A DNA stretch of 64,000 bases from Pseudomonas sp. A-RE-19 (lineage in GTDB: Bacteria; Pseudomonadota; Gammaproteobacteria; Pseudomonadales; Pseudomonadaceae), in assembly GCF_019956555.1 (NCBI RefSeq), contig NZ_JAHBDQ010000070.1, positions 62,001 through 126,000 of the forward strand, given 5' to 3'. Positions 34,400 to 42,976 of the stretch are shown here, piece after piece. Both the position numbers and the translations under genes were made by a program. The notes under the pieces are model-generated. The model had not been told where the DNA came from. It saw only the letters and a program-made list of their open reading frames with translations, and did no database searches. Each line of letters opens with the position of its first letter. The first letter of the stretch is position 1.

Positions 34400-34893
34400 A
34401 CGTAGCCCTCGAGCAATTTGGCAACGCCGGCAGGCTGCACATCACCGAATGTGTCGTCGTCGATCATCAGCGCCGGCGCCTTGTCGCAGTTGCCGAGGCA
34501 GCAGACCGGCAGCAGGGTGAAACGACCGTCGGCGGTGGTCTGACCCAGGCCGATGCCCAGCTTGCTCTGGATTTCGCTGACCACCGACTCGTGGCCGCCG
34601 ATGTAGCAGACCATGCTGTCGCAGACGCGAATGATATGACGGCCCACGGGCTGACGGAAGATCTGGCTATAGAACGTCGCCACCCCTTCAACGTCGCTGG
34701 CCGGGATGCCGAGGATTTCGCCGATGGCGTAGAGCGCGCCGTCAGGCACCCAGCCACGTTCCTTCTGGACGATCTTCAGGGCTTCGATCGACGCCGCGCG
34801 CGGGTCTTCGTAGTGATGCAGCTCGTGCTCGATGGCCGAGCGCTCGGTTTCGCTCAGGGCGAAACGGTCTGTCTGGATAAGCGGGCTGTTCAT
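34396..34893 (-). CDS. nuoE: NADH-quinone oxidoreductase subunit E (2Fe-2S)
   Basis: 165 residues of the thioredoxin-like 2Fe-2S family. Cluster N1a ligands are seen as CDSMVC and CCLGNC. Partner of NuoF. Starts two bases after the nuoCD stop. Confidence 0.96.
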   Translation of the reverse strand: MNSPLIQTDRFALSETERSAIEHELHHYEDPRAASIEALKIVQKERGWVPDGALYAIGEILGIPASDVEGVATFYSQIFRQPVGRHIIRVCDSMVCYIGGHESVVSEIQSKLGIGLGQTTADGRFTLLPVCCLGNCDKAPALMIDDDTFGDVQPAGVAKLLEGYV

Positions 34894-34895
34894 GC

Positions 34896-36680
34896 TTAGC
34901 GGTCCACGTCGGCCATAACGAAATCGATACTACCCAGGTACGCGATCAAGTCCGCGACCATGCTGCCTTTGATCACCGAAGGGATCTGCTGCAGGTGCGG
35001 GAAGCTTGGGGTACGAATCCGGGTGCGGTAGCTCATGGTGCCGCCATCGCTCGTCAGGTAATAACTGTTGATGCCCTTGGTCGCTTCGATCATCTGGAAG
35101 GATTCGTTGGCCGGCATGACCGGGCCCCACGAAACTTGCAGGAAGTGCGTGATCAGGGTCTCGATGTGTTGCAGCGTGCGCTCTTTGGGCGGCGGCGTGG
35201 TCAGCGGGTGATCCGCCTTGTACGGGCCTTCCGGCATGTTGCGCATGCACTGCTCGATGATCTTGAGGCTCTGGCGCATTTCTTCGACGCGAACGATGCA
35301 ACGGTCGTAGGCATCGCCATTGGCCGCCAGCGGGATTTCGAATTCGAAGTTTTCGTAGCCGGAGTAAGGGCGAGCCTTGCGCAGGTCGAAATCGCAACCG
35401 GTCGAACGCAGGCCGGCACCGGTGACGCCCCATTCCAGGGCTTCTTTGGTGTTGTAGGCGGCGACGCCGATGGTCCGGCCACGCAGGATGCTGTTGTCCA
35501 GTGCGGCTTTCTGGTATTCGTCCAGACGCTTTGGCATCCACTCGACGAAATCCTTGACCAGTTTTTCCCAGCCGCGCGGCAGGTCGTGAGCCACGCCACC
35601 GATGCGGTACCAGGCCGGGTGCAGACGGAAACCGGTGATGGCTTCGATCACCGTGTACGCCTTCTGGCGGTCGGTGAAGGTGAAGAATACCGGGGTCATG
35701 GCGCCGACGTCCTGGATGTAAGTCCCCAGGAACAGCAGGTGGCTGGTGATCCGGAAGAACTCGGCCATCATGATGCGGATGACGTCGACCTTCTCGGGCA
35801 CCTTGATGCCGGCCAGCTTCTCGACCGAGAGCACGTACGGCAGGTTGTTCATCACGCCGCCGAGGTAGTCGATACGGTCGGTGTACGGAATGAAGCTGTG
35901 CCAGGACTGACGCTCGGCCATCTTCTCGGCACCACGGTGGTGGTAACCGACGTCCGGCACGCAGTCGACGATTTCTTCACCGTCCAGCTGCAGGATGATA
36001 CGGAACGCACCGTGGGCCGAAGGGTGGTTCGGGCCGAGGTTGAGGAACATGTAGTCCTCGTTCGGGCCGGAACGCTTCATGCCCCAGTCTTCAGGCTTGA
36101 AGCGTGCGGCTTCTTCCTCAAGCTGTTGCTTGGCCAGGGTCAGGCTGAACGGATCGAATTCGGTGGCACGGGCCGGGAAGTCCTTGCGCAACGGGTGACC
36201 TTCCCAGGTCGGCGGCATCATGATGCGGGTCAGGTGCGGGTGACCGGCGAAGTTGATGCCGTACATGTCCCAGACTTCACGCTCGTACCAGTTGGCGTTC
36301 GGCCAGATGCTGGTGACGGTCGGCAAGCTAAGGTCGCTCTCGGACAAGGCGACCTTGATCATTACGTCACTATTACGTTCGATCGACATCAAGTGATAGA
36401 ACACAGTGAAGTCGGCGCCGCTTGGCAGCCCTTGACGCTTGGTGCGCAGACGCTCGTCCACGCCGTGCAGGTCATAGAGCATGACGTACGGCTTGGGCAG
36501 GTTGCGCAGGAAAGTCAGGACTTCGACGAGTTTGGCGCGGGCAACCCAAAGCACCGGCATGCCGGTGCGGGTCGGCTGGGCGGTGAACGCCTCCGGGCCA
36601 AAACGATTGTTCAGTTCGACGACCACATCCTGGTCGTCTGCCTTATAAGGCGGGATGTACAGAGCACTGCCTGTAGTCAT
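34896..36680 (-). CDS. nuoCD: NADH-quinone oxidoreductase fused subunit C/D
   Basis: 594 residues. The first 180 or so are the NuoC (30 kDa) domain with the signature EREVWDMYGINFAGHPHL; the rest is NuoD (49 kDa), with LGPNHPSAHG, VPDVGYHHRGAEK and GLRSTG that shape the quinone site. The C-D fusion is the usual form in gamma-proteobacteria such as E. coli and Pseudomonas. Confidence 0.97.
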   Translation of the reverse strand: MTTGSALYIPPYKADDQDVVVELNNRFGPEAFTAQPTRTGMPVLWVARAKLVEVLTFLRNLPKPYVMLYDLHGVDERLRTKRQGLPSGADFTVFYHLMSIERNSDVMIKVALSESDLSLPTVTSIWPNANWYEREVWDMYGINFAGHPHLTRIMMPPTWEGHPLRKDFPARATEFDPFSLTLAKQQLEEEAARFKPEDWGMKRSGPNEDYMFLNLGPNHPSAHGAFRIILQLDGEEIVDCVPDVGYHHRGAEKMAERQSWHSFIPYTDRIDYLGGVMNNLPYVLSVEKLAGIKVPEKVDVIRIMMAEFFRITSHLLFLGTYIQDVGAMTPVFFTFTDRQKAYTVIEAITGFRLHPAWYRIGGVAHDLPRGWEKLVKDFVEWMPKRLDEYQKAALDNSILRGRTIGVAAYNTKEALEWGVTGAGLRSTGCDFDLRKARPYSGYENFEFEIPLAANGDAYDRCIVRVEEMRQSLKIIEQCMRNMPEGPYKADHPLTTPPPKERTLQHIETLITHFLQVSWGPVMPANESFQMIEATKGINSYYLTSDGGTMSYRTRIRTPSFPHLQQIPSVIKGSMVADLIAYLGSIDFVMADVDR

Positions 36681-36751
36681 GGTTATTTATCGCTTTCGGT
36701 CAACGTAAAGAATGAAGCCAGTTTCTTGTTTCTTTGTAAGAACAGACTGGA

Positions 36752-37426
36752 TCAGACTTCGTCGGGGCTGCGCAGGTTGGTTACCTGAATACGCTGTTCG
36801 CGGCGCTGTTCCTTTTGCGAAGGCATCTCGGCGCGATAAACGCCTTGATCACCAACGACCCAGGAAAGTGGGCGACGCTCCTGGCCAATCGACTCCTGCA
36901 ACAGCATCAAGCCTTGCAGAAAAGCTTCAGGGCGGGGCGGGCAGCCAGGCACGTAGACGTCCACGGGCAGGAACTTGTCCACCCCTTGAACGACGGAGTA
37001 GATGTCGTACATGCCACCGGAGTTGGCGCACGAACCCATGGAGATGACCCATTTAGGCTCGAGCATTTGCTCGTAGAGACGCTGAATGATCGGCGCCATC
37101 TTGATGAAGCAGGTACCGGCGATAACCATGAAATCCGCCTGACGCGGTGATGCCCGGATAACCTCGGCGCCAAAGCGCGCGATGTCGTGGGGCGCCGTGA
37201 AGGCGGTGGTCATTTCCACGTAGCAGCACGAAAGACCGAAGTTATACGGCCACAGGGAGTTTTTGCGCCCCCAGTTGATCGTGCCGTTGAGCACGTCTTC
37301 GAGCTTGCCCATGAAAATGTTTTTGTGGACTTGATCTTCTAACGGATCGGAAACGGTTTCCCGTTTGCCAATCGGATACTGCTCGTTAGGAGCATCGGGG
37401 TCGATCCGGGTGAGATTGTATTGCAT
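36752..37426 (-). CDS. nuoB: NADH-quinone oxidoreductase subunit B (cluster N2)
   Basis: 224 residues. The N2 cluster ligands are GLSCCYVEM (adjacent Cys pair), GSCANSGG and VPGCPPRPE; N2 hands electrons to quinone. ATG at 37426 (MQYNLTRIDPDAP) follows GAGG at good spacing; an in-frame TTG at 37432 is less likely. Seventy-one bases separate it from nuoCD. Confidence 0.97.
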   Translation of the reverse strand: MQYNLTRIDPDAPNEQYPIGKRETVSDPLEDQVHKNIFMGKLEDVLNGTINWGRKNSLWPYNFGLSCCYVEMTTAFTAPHDIARFGAEVIRASPRQADFMVIAGTCFIKMAPIIQRLYEQMLEPKWVISMGSCANSGGMYDIYSVVQGVDKFLPVDVYVPGCPPRPEAFLQGLMLLQESIGQERRPLSWVVGDQGVYRAEMPSQKEQRREQRIQVTNLRSPDEV

Positions 37427-37436
37427 TGCCAAAGCC

Positions 37437-37850
37437 TCATTGTTTCAGCTTCGCTTGCCGCTTACGACGAGCTTCCGGAGCCCAGTCAAGGGCGCCCACT
37501 CGGAATAGGTAGACAAGACCTGCCAACAGAATTGCTATGAAAACGAGAGCTTCGACGAATCCGGTCCAGCCGCTTTCGCGGACGGACACAGACCAGGCAA
37601 AGAGAAAAAGGGCTTCGATATCGAAGATCACGAAGAGCATCGCGACCAGATAGAATTTGGCTGAGAGCCGCAAGCGGGCGCCACCTGTAGGTAGCATGCC
37701 GGACTCGAACGGTTCGTTTTTGCTGCGGCCCCAGGCTTTTGACCCGAGGAGGCTGGAGACGCCGAGCATGAAGGCGCAAAGGCCGCCGACACCCAGAAGG
37801 AAAATGGCAAAGCCCCAGTTGTGGGCCATGAGTCCGGTCGCTTCGGGCAT
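37437..37850 (-). CDS. nuoA: NADH-quinone oxidoreductase subunit A
   Basis: 137 residues starting MPEATGLMAHNWGFAIF, three helices; conserved loop KNEPFESGMLP and LVAMLFVIFDIEALFLFAW. First gene of the operon, ten bases before nuoB. The in-frame extension to 37925 has no family similarity. Confidence 0.95.
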   Translation of the reverse strand: MPEATGLMAHNWGFAIFLLGVGGLCAFMLGVSSLLGSKAWGRSKNEPFESGMLPTGGARLRLSAKFYLVAMLFVIFDIEALFLFAWSVSVRESGWTGFVEALVFIAILLAGLVYLFRVGALDWAPEARRKRQAKLKQ

Positions 37851-38280
37851 GCTGGTAATCCTTAACAGAGAGCAAAGGTCTCTGAGCTTGAAAAGAAACA
37901 AAGCAGTGACGATATGTCGCAGCAATCAATCGCGGTGATTTTATGGCTAAACACCGAGCAAGTAAAATTCCGATAGCGAAATTATTTACGAGAATAAGGA
38001 CATAGCGCACCTCCAAAGCCCTGTAGCCCATGCGGTCCGGGCATTAGCGGGGGTTTCGTCAATTATGTTTTGTAGGGAATGTAACGAACATAGCTCTCGT
38101 TAAATGATAATCAATATTATTTGTAGCGGTTTTCAAACTGTTTAGCGGGTAGAGGCTCGCGAAGTTGTCTTATATGCACGTTACTGCAAGTAGCGGGCGT
38201 GCTCCTTTTACCCACTTTTCCGGATCATGAAACTGCTCTGGATCAATGTTTTTCGCAAAGTGTTGTGGGTTGACGCGTTC
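37851..38280. promoter_or_regulatory. nuo upstream region with a Fur-box-like site
   Basis: 430 bases without a gene, AT-rich, holding the nuoA promoter. At 38100-38118 there is TGATAATCA inside a 19-base window that matches 14 of 19 positions of the consensus Fur box. It is about 250 bases before nuoA, rather far for simple repression. An imperfect TATGTT/AACATA inverted repeat lies just beside it. Neither has been tied to a promoter. Confidence 0.4.
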
Positions 38281-38376
38281 CCTGTAGGAGCCGGGCTTGC
38301 CCGCGATGGCGGTGTGTCAGACGCAGCAGATGTTGACTGACAGGCCGCCATCGCGGGCAAGCTCGGCTCCCACCGG
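38281..38376. repeat. REP pair
   Basis: Inverted pair with core GGGCTTGCCCGCGATGGCGG, between the nuo promoter region and the aceA terminator. Confidence 0.85.
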
Positions 38377-38403
38377 GTTTTGCAGTGGTCGAAAAATCGC
38401 AGG

Positions 38404-38433
38404 CAAAAAAACGCCCCGAACCAGTCGGGGCGT
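38404..38433 (-). terminator. Terminator of aceA
   Basis: Stem ACGCCCCG/CGGGGCGT followed, read leftward, by seven T. Confidence 0.87.
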
Positions 38434-38500
38434 CAGATGGGCGGCTTTGCGGTTAGCTTTTTATTCGGTCCGCAAGGGCCGTTTGCTTAAACGAAGCAGA

Positions 38501-39826
38501 TCAGTGGAACTGTTCTTCTTCGGTCGAACCGGTCAGCGCGGTCACCGAGGACGTGCCACCCTGGATCACGGTGGTCATGTCGTCGAAGTAGCCGGTACCC
38601 ACTTCCTGCTGGTGAGCCACGAAGGTGTAACCCTTGGCAGCGTCAGCGAACTCTTGCTCTTGCAGCTTCACGTAGGCAGTCATGTCGTTGCGGGCGTAGT
38701 CGTGCGCCAGGTTGAACATGCTGTGCCACATGTTGTGAATGCCGGCCAGGGTGATGAACTGGTGCTTGTAACCCATGGCGGACAGTTCGCGCTGGAACTT
38801 GGCGATGGTCGCGTCGTCCAGGTTTTTCTTCCAGTTGAAGGAGGGCGAGCAGTTGTACGACAGCAGTTGGTCCGGGTATTCCTTTTTGATCGCTTCAGCG
38901 AAGCGACGGGCTTCTGCCAGATCCGGTTTGGCGGTTTCGCACCAGATCAGGTCGGCGAACGGTGCGTAAGCCAGGCCGCGAGCGATGGCCTGGTCCAGAC
39001 CGGCGCGCACTTTGTAGAAACCTTCCTGGGTACGTTCGCCAGTTACGAATGGCTGGTCGTACGGGTCGCAGTCGGAGGTCAGCAGGTCAGCCGCGTTGGC
39101 GTCGGTACGCGCCAGGATGATGGTCGGCGTACCGGCAACGTCAGCGGCCAGACGAGCAGCGGTCAGCTTCTGTACAGCTTCCTGGGTCGGAACCAGTACC
39201 TTGCCGCCCATGTGGCCGCATTTTTTCACGGAAGCCAGTTGGTCTTCGAAGTGAACGCCGGCGGCGCCTGCTTCGATCATGCTCTTCATCAGCTCGTAAG
39301 CGTTCAGAACGCCGCCGAAACCGGCTTCGGCGTCAGCCACGATCGGTGCGAAGTAGTCGATGTAACCTTCGTCGCCCGGGTTCTTGCCGGCTTTCCACTG
39401 GATCTGGTCGGCGCGACGGAACGAATTGTTGATGCGCTTGACCACGGTTGGAACCGAGTCCACCGGGTACAGCGACTGGTCCGGGTACATCGATTCGGCG
39501 GAGTTGTTGTCCGCGGCCACTTGCCAGCCCGACAGGTAGATCGCCTGGATGCCGGCCTTGACTTGTTGCACAGCCTGGCCGCCGGTCAGGGCGCCCATGC
39601 AGTTGACGAAATCTTTCTCAGGACGGAAGGACGGTTTGGCACCCTGGGTGACCAGGTTCCAAAGCTTCTCGGCGCCCATTTTTGCAAAGGTGTGCTCAGG
39701 TTGAACCGAGCCACGCAGACGGACGACGTCAGCAGCGGAGTAATTGCGTGTCACGCCTTTCCAGCGCGGGTTTTCAGCCCAATCTTTTTCGAGGGCTGCA
39801 ATTTGCTGTTCGCGTGTCAGTGCCAT
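38501..39826 (-). CDS. aceA: Isocitrate lyase
   Basis: 441 residues starting MALTREQQIAALEKDWAENP. Splits isocitrate into glyoxylate and succinate, the entry to the glyoxylate shunt. The catalytic loop KKCGHMGGK with the active Cys is present, as are GALTGGQAVQQVKAG and the active-site segment CSPSFNWKK. This is the short (E. coli-like) type. Single-gene unit with its own terminator. It competes with the two isocitrate dehydrogenases encoded about 8-11 kb away. Confidence 0.97.
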   Translation of the reverse strand: MALTREQQIAALEKDWAENPRWKGVTRNYSAADVVRLRGSVQPEHTFAKMGAEKLWNLVTQGAKPSFRPEKDFVNCMGALTGGQAVQQVKAGIQAIYLSGWQVAADNNSAESMYPDQSLYPVDSVPTVVKRINNSFRRADQIQWKAGKNPGDEGYIDYFAPIVADAEAGFGGVLNAYELMKSMIEAGAAGVHFEDQLASVKKCGHMGGKVLVPTQEAVQKLTAARLAADVAGTPTIILARTDANAADLLTSDCDPYDQPFVTGERTQEGFYKVRAGLDQAIARGLAYAPFADLIWCETAKPDLAEARRFAEAIKKEYPDQLLSYNCSPSFNWKKNLDDATIAKFQRELSAMGYKHQFITLAGIHNMWHSMFNLAHDYARNDMTAYVKLQEQEFADAAKGYTFVAHQQEVGTGYFDDMTTVIQGGTSSVTALTGSTEEEQFH

Positions 39827-40325
39827 GGAGATAAACCTCGTCGCATAGGTCTTGGGTGGAAAATTCCTGCTCCAACCGGGTACGCAATTCAAAGGGCGTA
39901 CAAGGCTGCTCGCTGACCAGAAGCTTAGGTGGTCAAGTCGGGTTCGGCGGGGAAGACGACGGGATGAACGATGGGCTCGAGGGGAAAGTGAGCAGGTAAG
40001 GGCGAACTGGCGAGCGCATTCGGGCGTCGTGGGCCTTGGTGCGAACTTCAGTGTGGAGCCGGGTTACCTAATTACGCTTCCGTCCCTCGGGACAACTTCG
40101 TTCCAGTCGGCAACCTCGTCAAACACACCTTGTGGGCGGTACAGACACGAATCGGCTCGCGGGGTAGGTGCGAACAGCGACTCGAAAGCCCTTGCCAGGG
40201 CCTCTGATTAGCGGGAGCGAGGCCATCATGCCTTTGCTTTTTTGACTCGTCAAACGTTTTGTAGTGCTTTTTTTCAGGCACTACATCTTTGGTCTAATAC
40301 GACTAATCAGTCAGTTTTTGGTGCT
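39827..40325. other. Intergenic region upstream of aceA
   Basis: 499 bases without a convincing gene. It must contain the aceA promoter on the minus strand. Towards the right end there is a GGCCTC/GAGGCC inverted repeat near 40200-40224 followed by a T run on the plus strand (terminator-like), and a seven-base hairpin GTAGTGC/GCACTAC at 40261-40284 after the stop of the next gene. Confidence 0.5.
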
Positions 40326-41087
40326 TTAGTCCAAAGTATCGACTTTCACTCGCAGGGTCATGTCATCCCGACCTTGAGTCGAGTAGCTGCGGGTCAGGCC
40401 CTGTTTGTCGGCCTGAGTCTGACGATTCACGCCGGCCAGGGTGATCCATTCGCCCAGTCGACCGCTGACAGTTGTGTCGGTGCTTTGGACGTTCACTACA
40501 TCGGGACGTTCCTGGCTCATCCGGTCACGGTTAGTACTGATTGCCAGATGAACGATGTCGCCGGTGACGCTGGCGGTGACATAAAAACCCTGGGTGACGT
40601 TACGGTATTCGGTCTGGCTGCGCAGGTCGCCATAGCTGTCGGTTTGCGTGCTGGTGAGTGGGACGCTCTGGCCGACCTGGATCAGCGCCGGTGTGCCTTC
40701 GCTGGCCTGAACCTGCTGGATGCCGCCGTCGCGGCTGTCGGTGCTGCGATTGATGATGCGAGTCTGGCTCGGCTTGGCACCGTTCACGGAGTAGCCCTGA
40801 TCGCCCTGGAAGTTGTTTTCGTTGGTGTCGACGGTGATCAGCAAGCGCTTGGCGGCCACATCGAGCTGGCTGATCAAGGCCTTGAGTTCATCGATCTTGC
40901 GCTGTTCTGCGTTGACGATCAGCTGATTGCCATAGGCGCTGACCTGGCCGTCCTTGCCGATGAAATTCTGCGCCACCGGCAGCAGATCGTCGCTGGTGCG
41001 ATAGTTCAGGGGCACGATCTCGGTGGCGGCCATGACCGAAAAACTGCAGGTCAACAGCAGCGTGGTGAGCAGGGTGCGTAGGGACAT
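40326..41087 (-). CDS. Exported protein with secretin N-terminal domain
   Basis: 253 residues from MSLRTLLTTLLLTCSF; signal peptide cleaved after VMA-ATE. Residues about 22-90 match the short secretin/NolW N-domain (IVPLNYRTSDDLLPVAQNFIGKDGQVSAYGNQLIVNAEQRKIDELKALISQLD), the periplasmic ring domain of type II/III secretins. The C-terminal outer-membrane pore domain is absent, and the rest is a beta-rich region with Gln/Thr/Ser-rich stretches. No secretion genes are nearby, so its partner is unknown. Confidence 0.8.
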   Translation of the reverse strand: MSLRTLLTTLLLTCSFSVMAATEIVPLNYRTSDDLLPVAQNFIGKDGQVSAYGNQLIVNAEQRKIDELKALISQLDVAAKRLLITVDTNENNFQGDQGYSVNGAKPSQTRIINRSTDSRDGGIQQVQASEGTPALIQVGQSVPLTSTQTDSYGDLRSQTEYRNVTQGFYVTASVTGDIVHLAISTNRDRMSQERPDVVNVQSTDTTVSGRLGEWITLAGVNRQTQADKQGLTRSYSTQGRDDMTLRVKVDTLD

Positions 41088-41165
41088 ATCCGTTATCTCC
41101 GCCTTCAAAGTCTTGATATTGCCAGTTTGTCGGCCCGCGGTGGGGCAAGTTGAATCGTAGACAGC

Positions 41166-41201
41166 AAAACGCCCCGGCATCCGAGGATGGCGGGGCGTTT
41201 T
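41166..41201 (-). terminator. Terminator of the roxA-GNAT operon
   Basis: Eleven-base stem AAAACGCCCCG/CGGGGCGTTTT; the T run suits transcription in either direction, and the minus-strand operon ends 100 bases to the right. Confidence 0.8.
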
Positions 41202-41218
41202 GTGGTGTTCTTGAGGAT

Positions 41219-41290
41219 GCTTTCGCGGGCAAGCCTCGCTCCTACAGGTTCAGCGTTATCCCTGTGGGGGCGAGGCTTGCCCGCGAAGGC
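41219..41290. repeat. REP pair
   Basis: Inverted pair with core GGGGCGAGGCTTGCCCGCGA, between the terminator and the GNAT stop. Confidence 0.85.
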
Positions 41291-41302
41291 CGCACCTCGG
41301 TC

Positions 41303-41728
41303 TCAAGCCGAATGCCGCACCATGTCCACATGCGGAATCCCGGCTTCCAGGAACTCCTCACTGACCATGCTGAAGCCCAGGCGCTCATAGAACGCCGTGG
41401 CCTGTACCTGCGCGCTGAGCATCTGCTGCTTCAGCCCACGCTTCTCGGCTTCGCTGATCACCGCTTGCGTCAGCGCATCGCCGACCTTCAAGCCGCGCCA
41501 GTCCTTGAGCACCGACACCCGGCCGATGTGACCATCGGGCAGCAGGCGGGCGGTGCCGATCGGGAAGTCGCCTTCAAAGGCCAGAAAGTGGACTGCCGTT
41601 GCGTCATCGGCATCCCATTCCAGCTCAGGTGGAACGGATTGCTCGGCAATGAACACCGTCTCACGAATGCGCCGGATCTCGGCGTTATCCTTTTGCCAGT
41701 CTGCGACACGAACGTGAATTTTATTCAT
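41303..41728 (-). CDS. GNAT-family N-acetyltransferase (ElaA/YjcF-like)
   Basis: 141 residues from MNKIHVRVADWQKDNAEIRRIRETVFI. Family pattern: RETVFIAEQSVPPELEWDADDATAVHFLA, acetyl-CoA region IGRVSVLKDWRGLKVGDALTQAVI and AFYERLGFSMVSEEFLEAGIPHVDM. Its ATG overlaps the end of the roxA-type gene by eight bases, so the two are translated together. The substrate is unknown; coupling to a ribosomal hydroxylase is suggestive but unproven. Confidence 0.87.
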   Translation of the reverse strand: MNKIHVRVADWQKDNAEIRRIRETVFIAEQSVPPELEWDADDATAVHFLAFEGDFPIGTARLLPDGHIGRVSVLKDWRGLKVGDALTQAVISEAEKRGLKQQMLSAQVQATAFYERLGFSMVSEEFLEAGIPHVDMVRHSA

Positions 41729-42890
41729 CGGCAAACCCCAGGCTTCCCTGCTTGATCAGCTCGCACAGCAGGCCGCGGCCGTCTTCATCGCTCAGCCAGT
41801 CGCCGAGGTTGTCGACGTGCAACGCATCGGCGGCGCAGATCATCTTCAGCAGCTCGCGCAACTTGCCCGGCAGATAACGGCTCTGACCGCTGGCAAACAG
41901 CAGCAGGTCGTCATCGACTTCGGACCAGGCCAGGCGCGCGCTCGGGTTGCGGATCAGCACCGCGCCTTGCTCGAGGCTGGCGAGCAGGTCGTCTTCTTCG
42001 ATCTCTTCCGGGCCCACCACCAGCTCCGGGTAGCGCGGCTCGGTCATGAACTGGCCGAACCAGGTCAGCAGCAGGCGCTCGTCGCTCATGTGCTCGGCCA
42101 GCAGGCTTTTCAAGCGATCGAGGGCATCGTGCTGGATCTGGTGCGGATCGACCGCCGGCTTGGCGTCGGCGTCGGTATAACGCTCTTCGTCCGACAGGAA
42201 CTGGCTGAGGAAATCGGTGAAGTGAGTCAGCACTTCAGCGGCGCTCGGTGCACGGAAACCGACCGAGTAAGTCATGCAGTCGTCAACGGCCACACCGCAA
42301 TGCGCCAGGCGCGGCGGCAGGTAGAGCATGTCGCCCGGTTCCAGAACCCACTCATCGGTGGCTTCGAAATCAGCGAGGATGCGCAGGTCCGCGTGTTGCA
42401 GCAACGGGCTCTCGGAATCGCACATCTGGCCGATTTTCCAGTTGCGCTTGCCGTGGCCTTGCAGCAGGAACACGTCGTAGTTGTCGAAGTGCGGACCCAC
42501 GCTGCCACCTGGAGCGGCGAAGCTGATCATCACGTCGTCGATGCGCCAGCTCGGCAGGAAACGGAAGTTCTCCAGCAGCTCGGCGACTTCCGGAACGAAT
42601 TGGTCGACGGCTTGCACCAGCAGGGTCCACTCGCGTTCCGGCAATTTGCTGAATTCATCTTCGGCAAAAGGGCCGCGGCGCAATTCCCATGGACGCTCGC
42701 CGTGCTCGATCAGCAGGCGCGATTCGACTTCTTCTTCCAGCGCCAGGCCGGCCAGTTCGTCGGCGTCGATCGGGCTTTCGAAATCAGGAATCGCCTGACG
42801 GATCAGCAGTGGTTTTTTCTGCCAGTAATCGCGCAGGAATTCCCGTGCCGTGATGCCGCCCAGAAGTTGAAGAGGAATGTCAGGATTCAT
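41721..42890 (-). CDS. roxA: 50S ribosomal protein L16 arginine 3-hydroxylase (RoxA/YcfD)
   Basis: 389 residues from MNPDIPLQLLGGITAREFLRDYW. JmjC/cupin dioxygenase using Fe(II) and 2-oxoglutarate. Metal ligands are visible as H-x-D in GPHFDNYDVFLLQ and the distal His in LPPRLAHCGV; a winged-helix C-terminal domain mediates dimerisation. E. coli YcfD hydroxylates an Arg of ribosomal protein L16. An in-frame extension to 42914 lacks similarity. Confidence 0.9.
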   Translation of the reverse strand: MNPDIPLQLLGGITAREFLRDYWQKKPLLIRQAIPDFESPIDADELAGLALEEEVESRLLIEHGERPWELRRGPFAEDEFSKLPEREWTLLVQAVDQFVPEVAELLENFRFLPSWRIDDVMISFAAPGGSVGPHFDNYDVFLLQGHGKRNWKIGQMCDSESPLLQHADLRILADFEATDEWVLEPGDMLYLPPRLAHCGVAVDDCMTYSVGFRAPSAAEVLTHFTDFLSQFLSDEERYTDADAKPAVDPHQIQHDALDRLKSLLAEHMSDERLLLTWFGQFMTEPRYPELVVGPEEIEEDDLLASLEQGAVLIRNPSARLAWSEVDDDLLLFASGQSRYLPGKLRELLKMICAADALHVDNLGDWLSDEDGRGLLCELIKQGSLGFADE

Positions 42891-42930
42891 GTGTAACCTA
42901 TTGAAAAAAAGCACTTTTCAGACGGGAATA

Positions 42931-42957
42931 AAAACGCCCGGCGCTGCCGGGCGTCTC
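42931..42957 (-). terminator. Terminator of purB
   Basis: Stem ACGCCCGG/CCGGGCGT followed leftward by TTTT, 20 bases after the purB stop and just before roxA. Confidence 0.83.
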
Positions 42958-42976
42958 AAACGGGTAAAGCGGTCGA

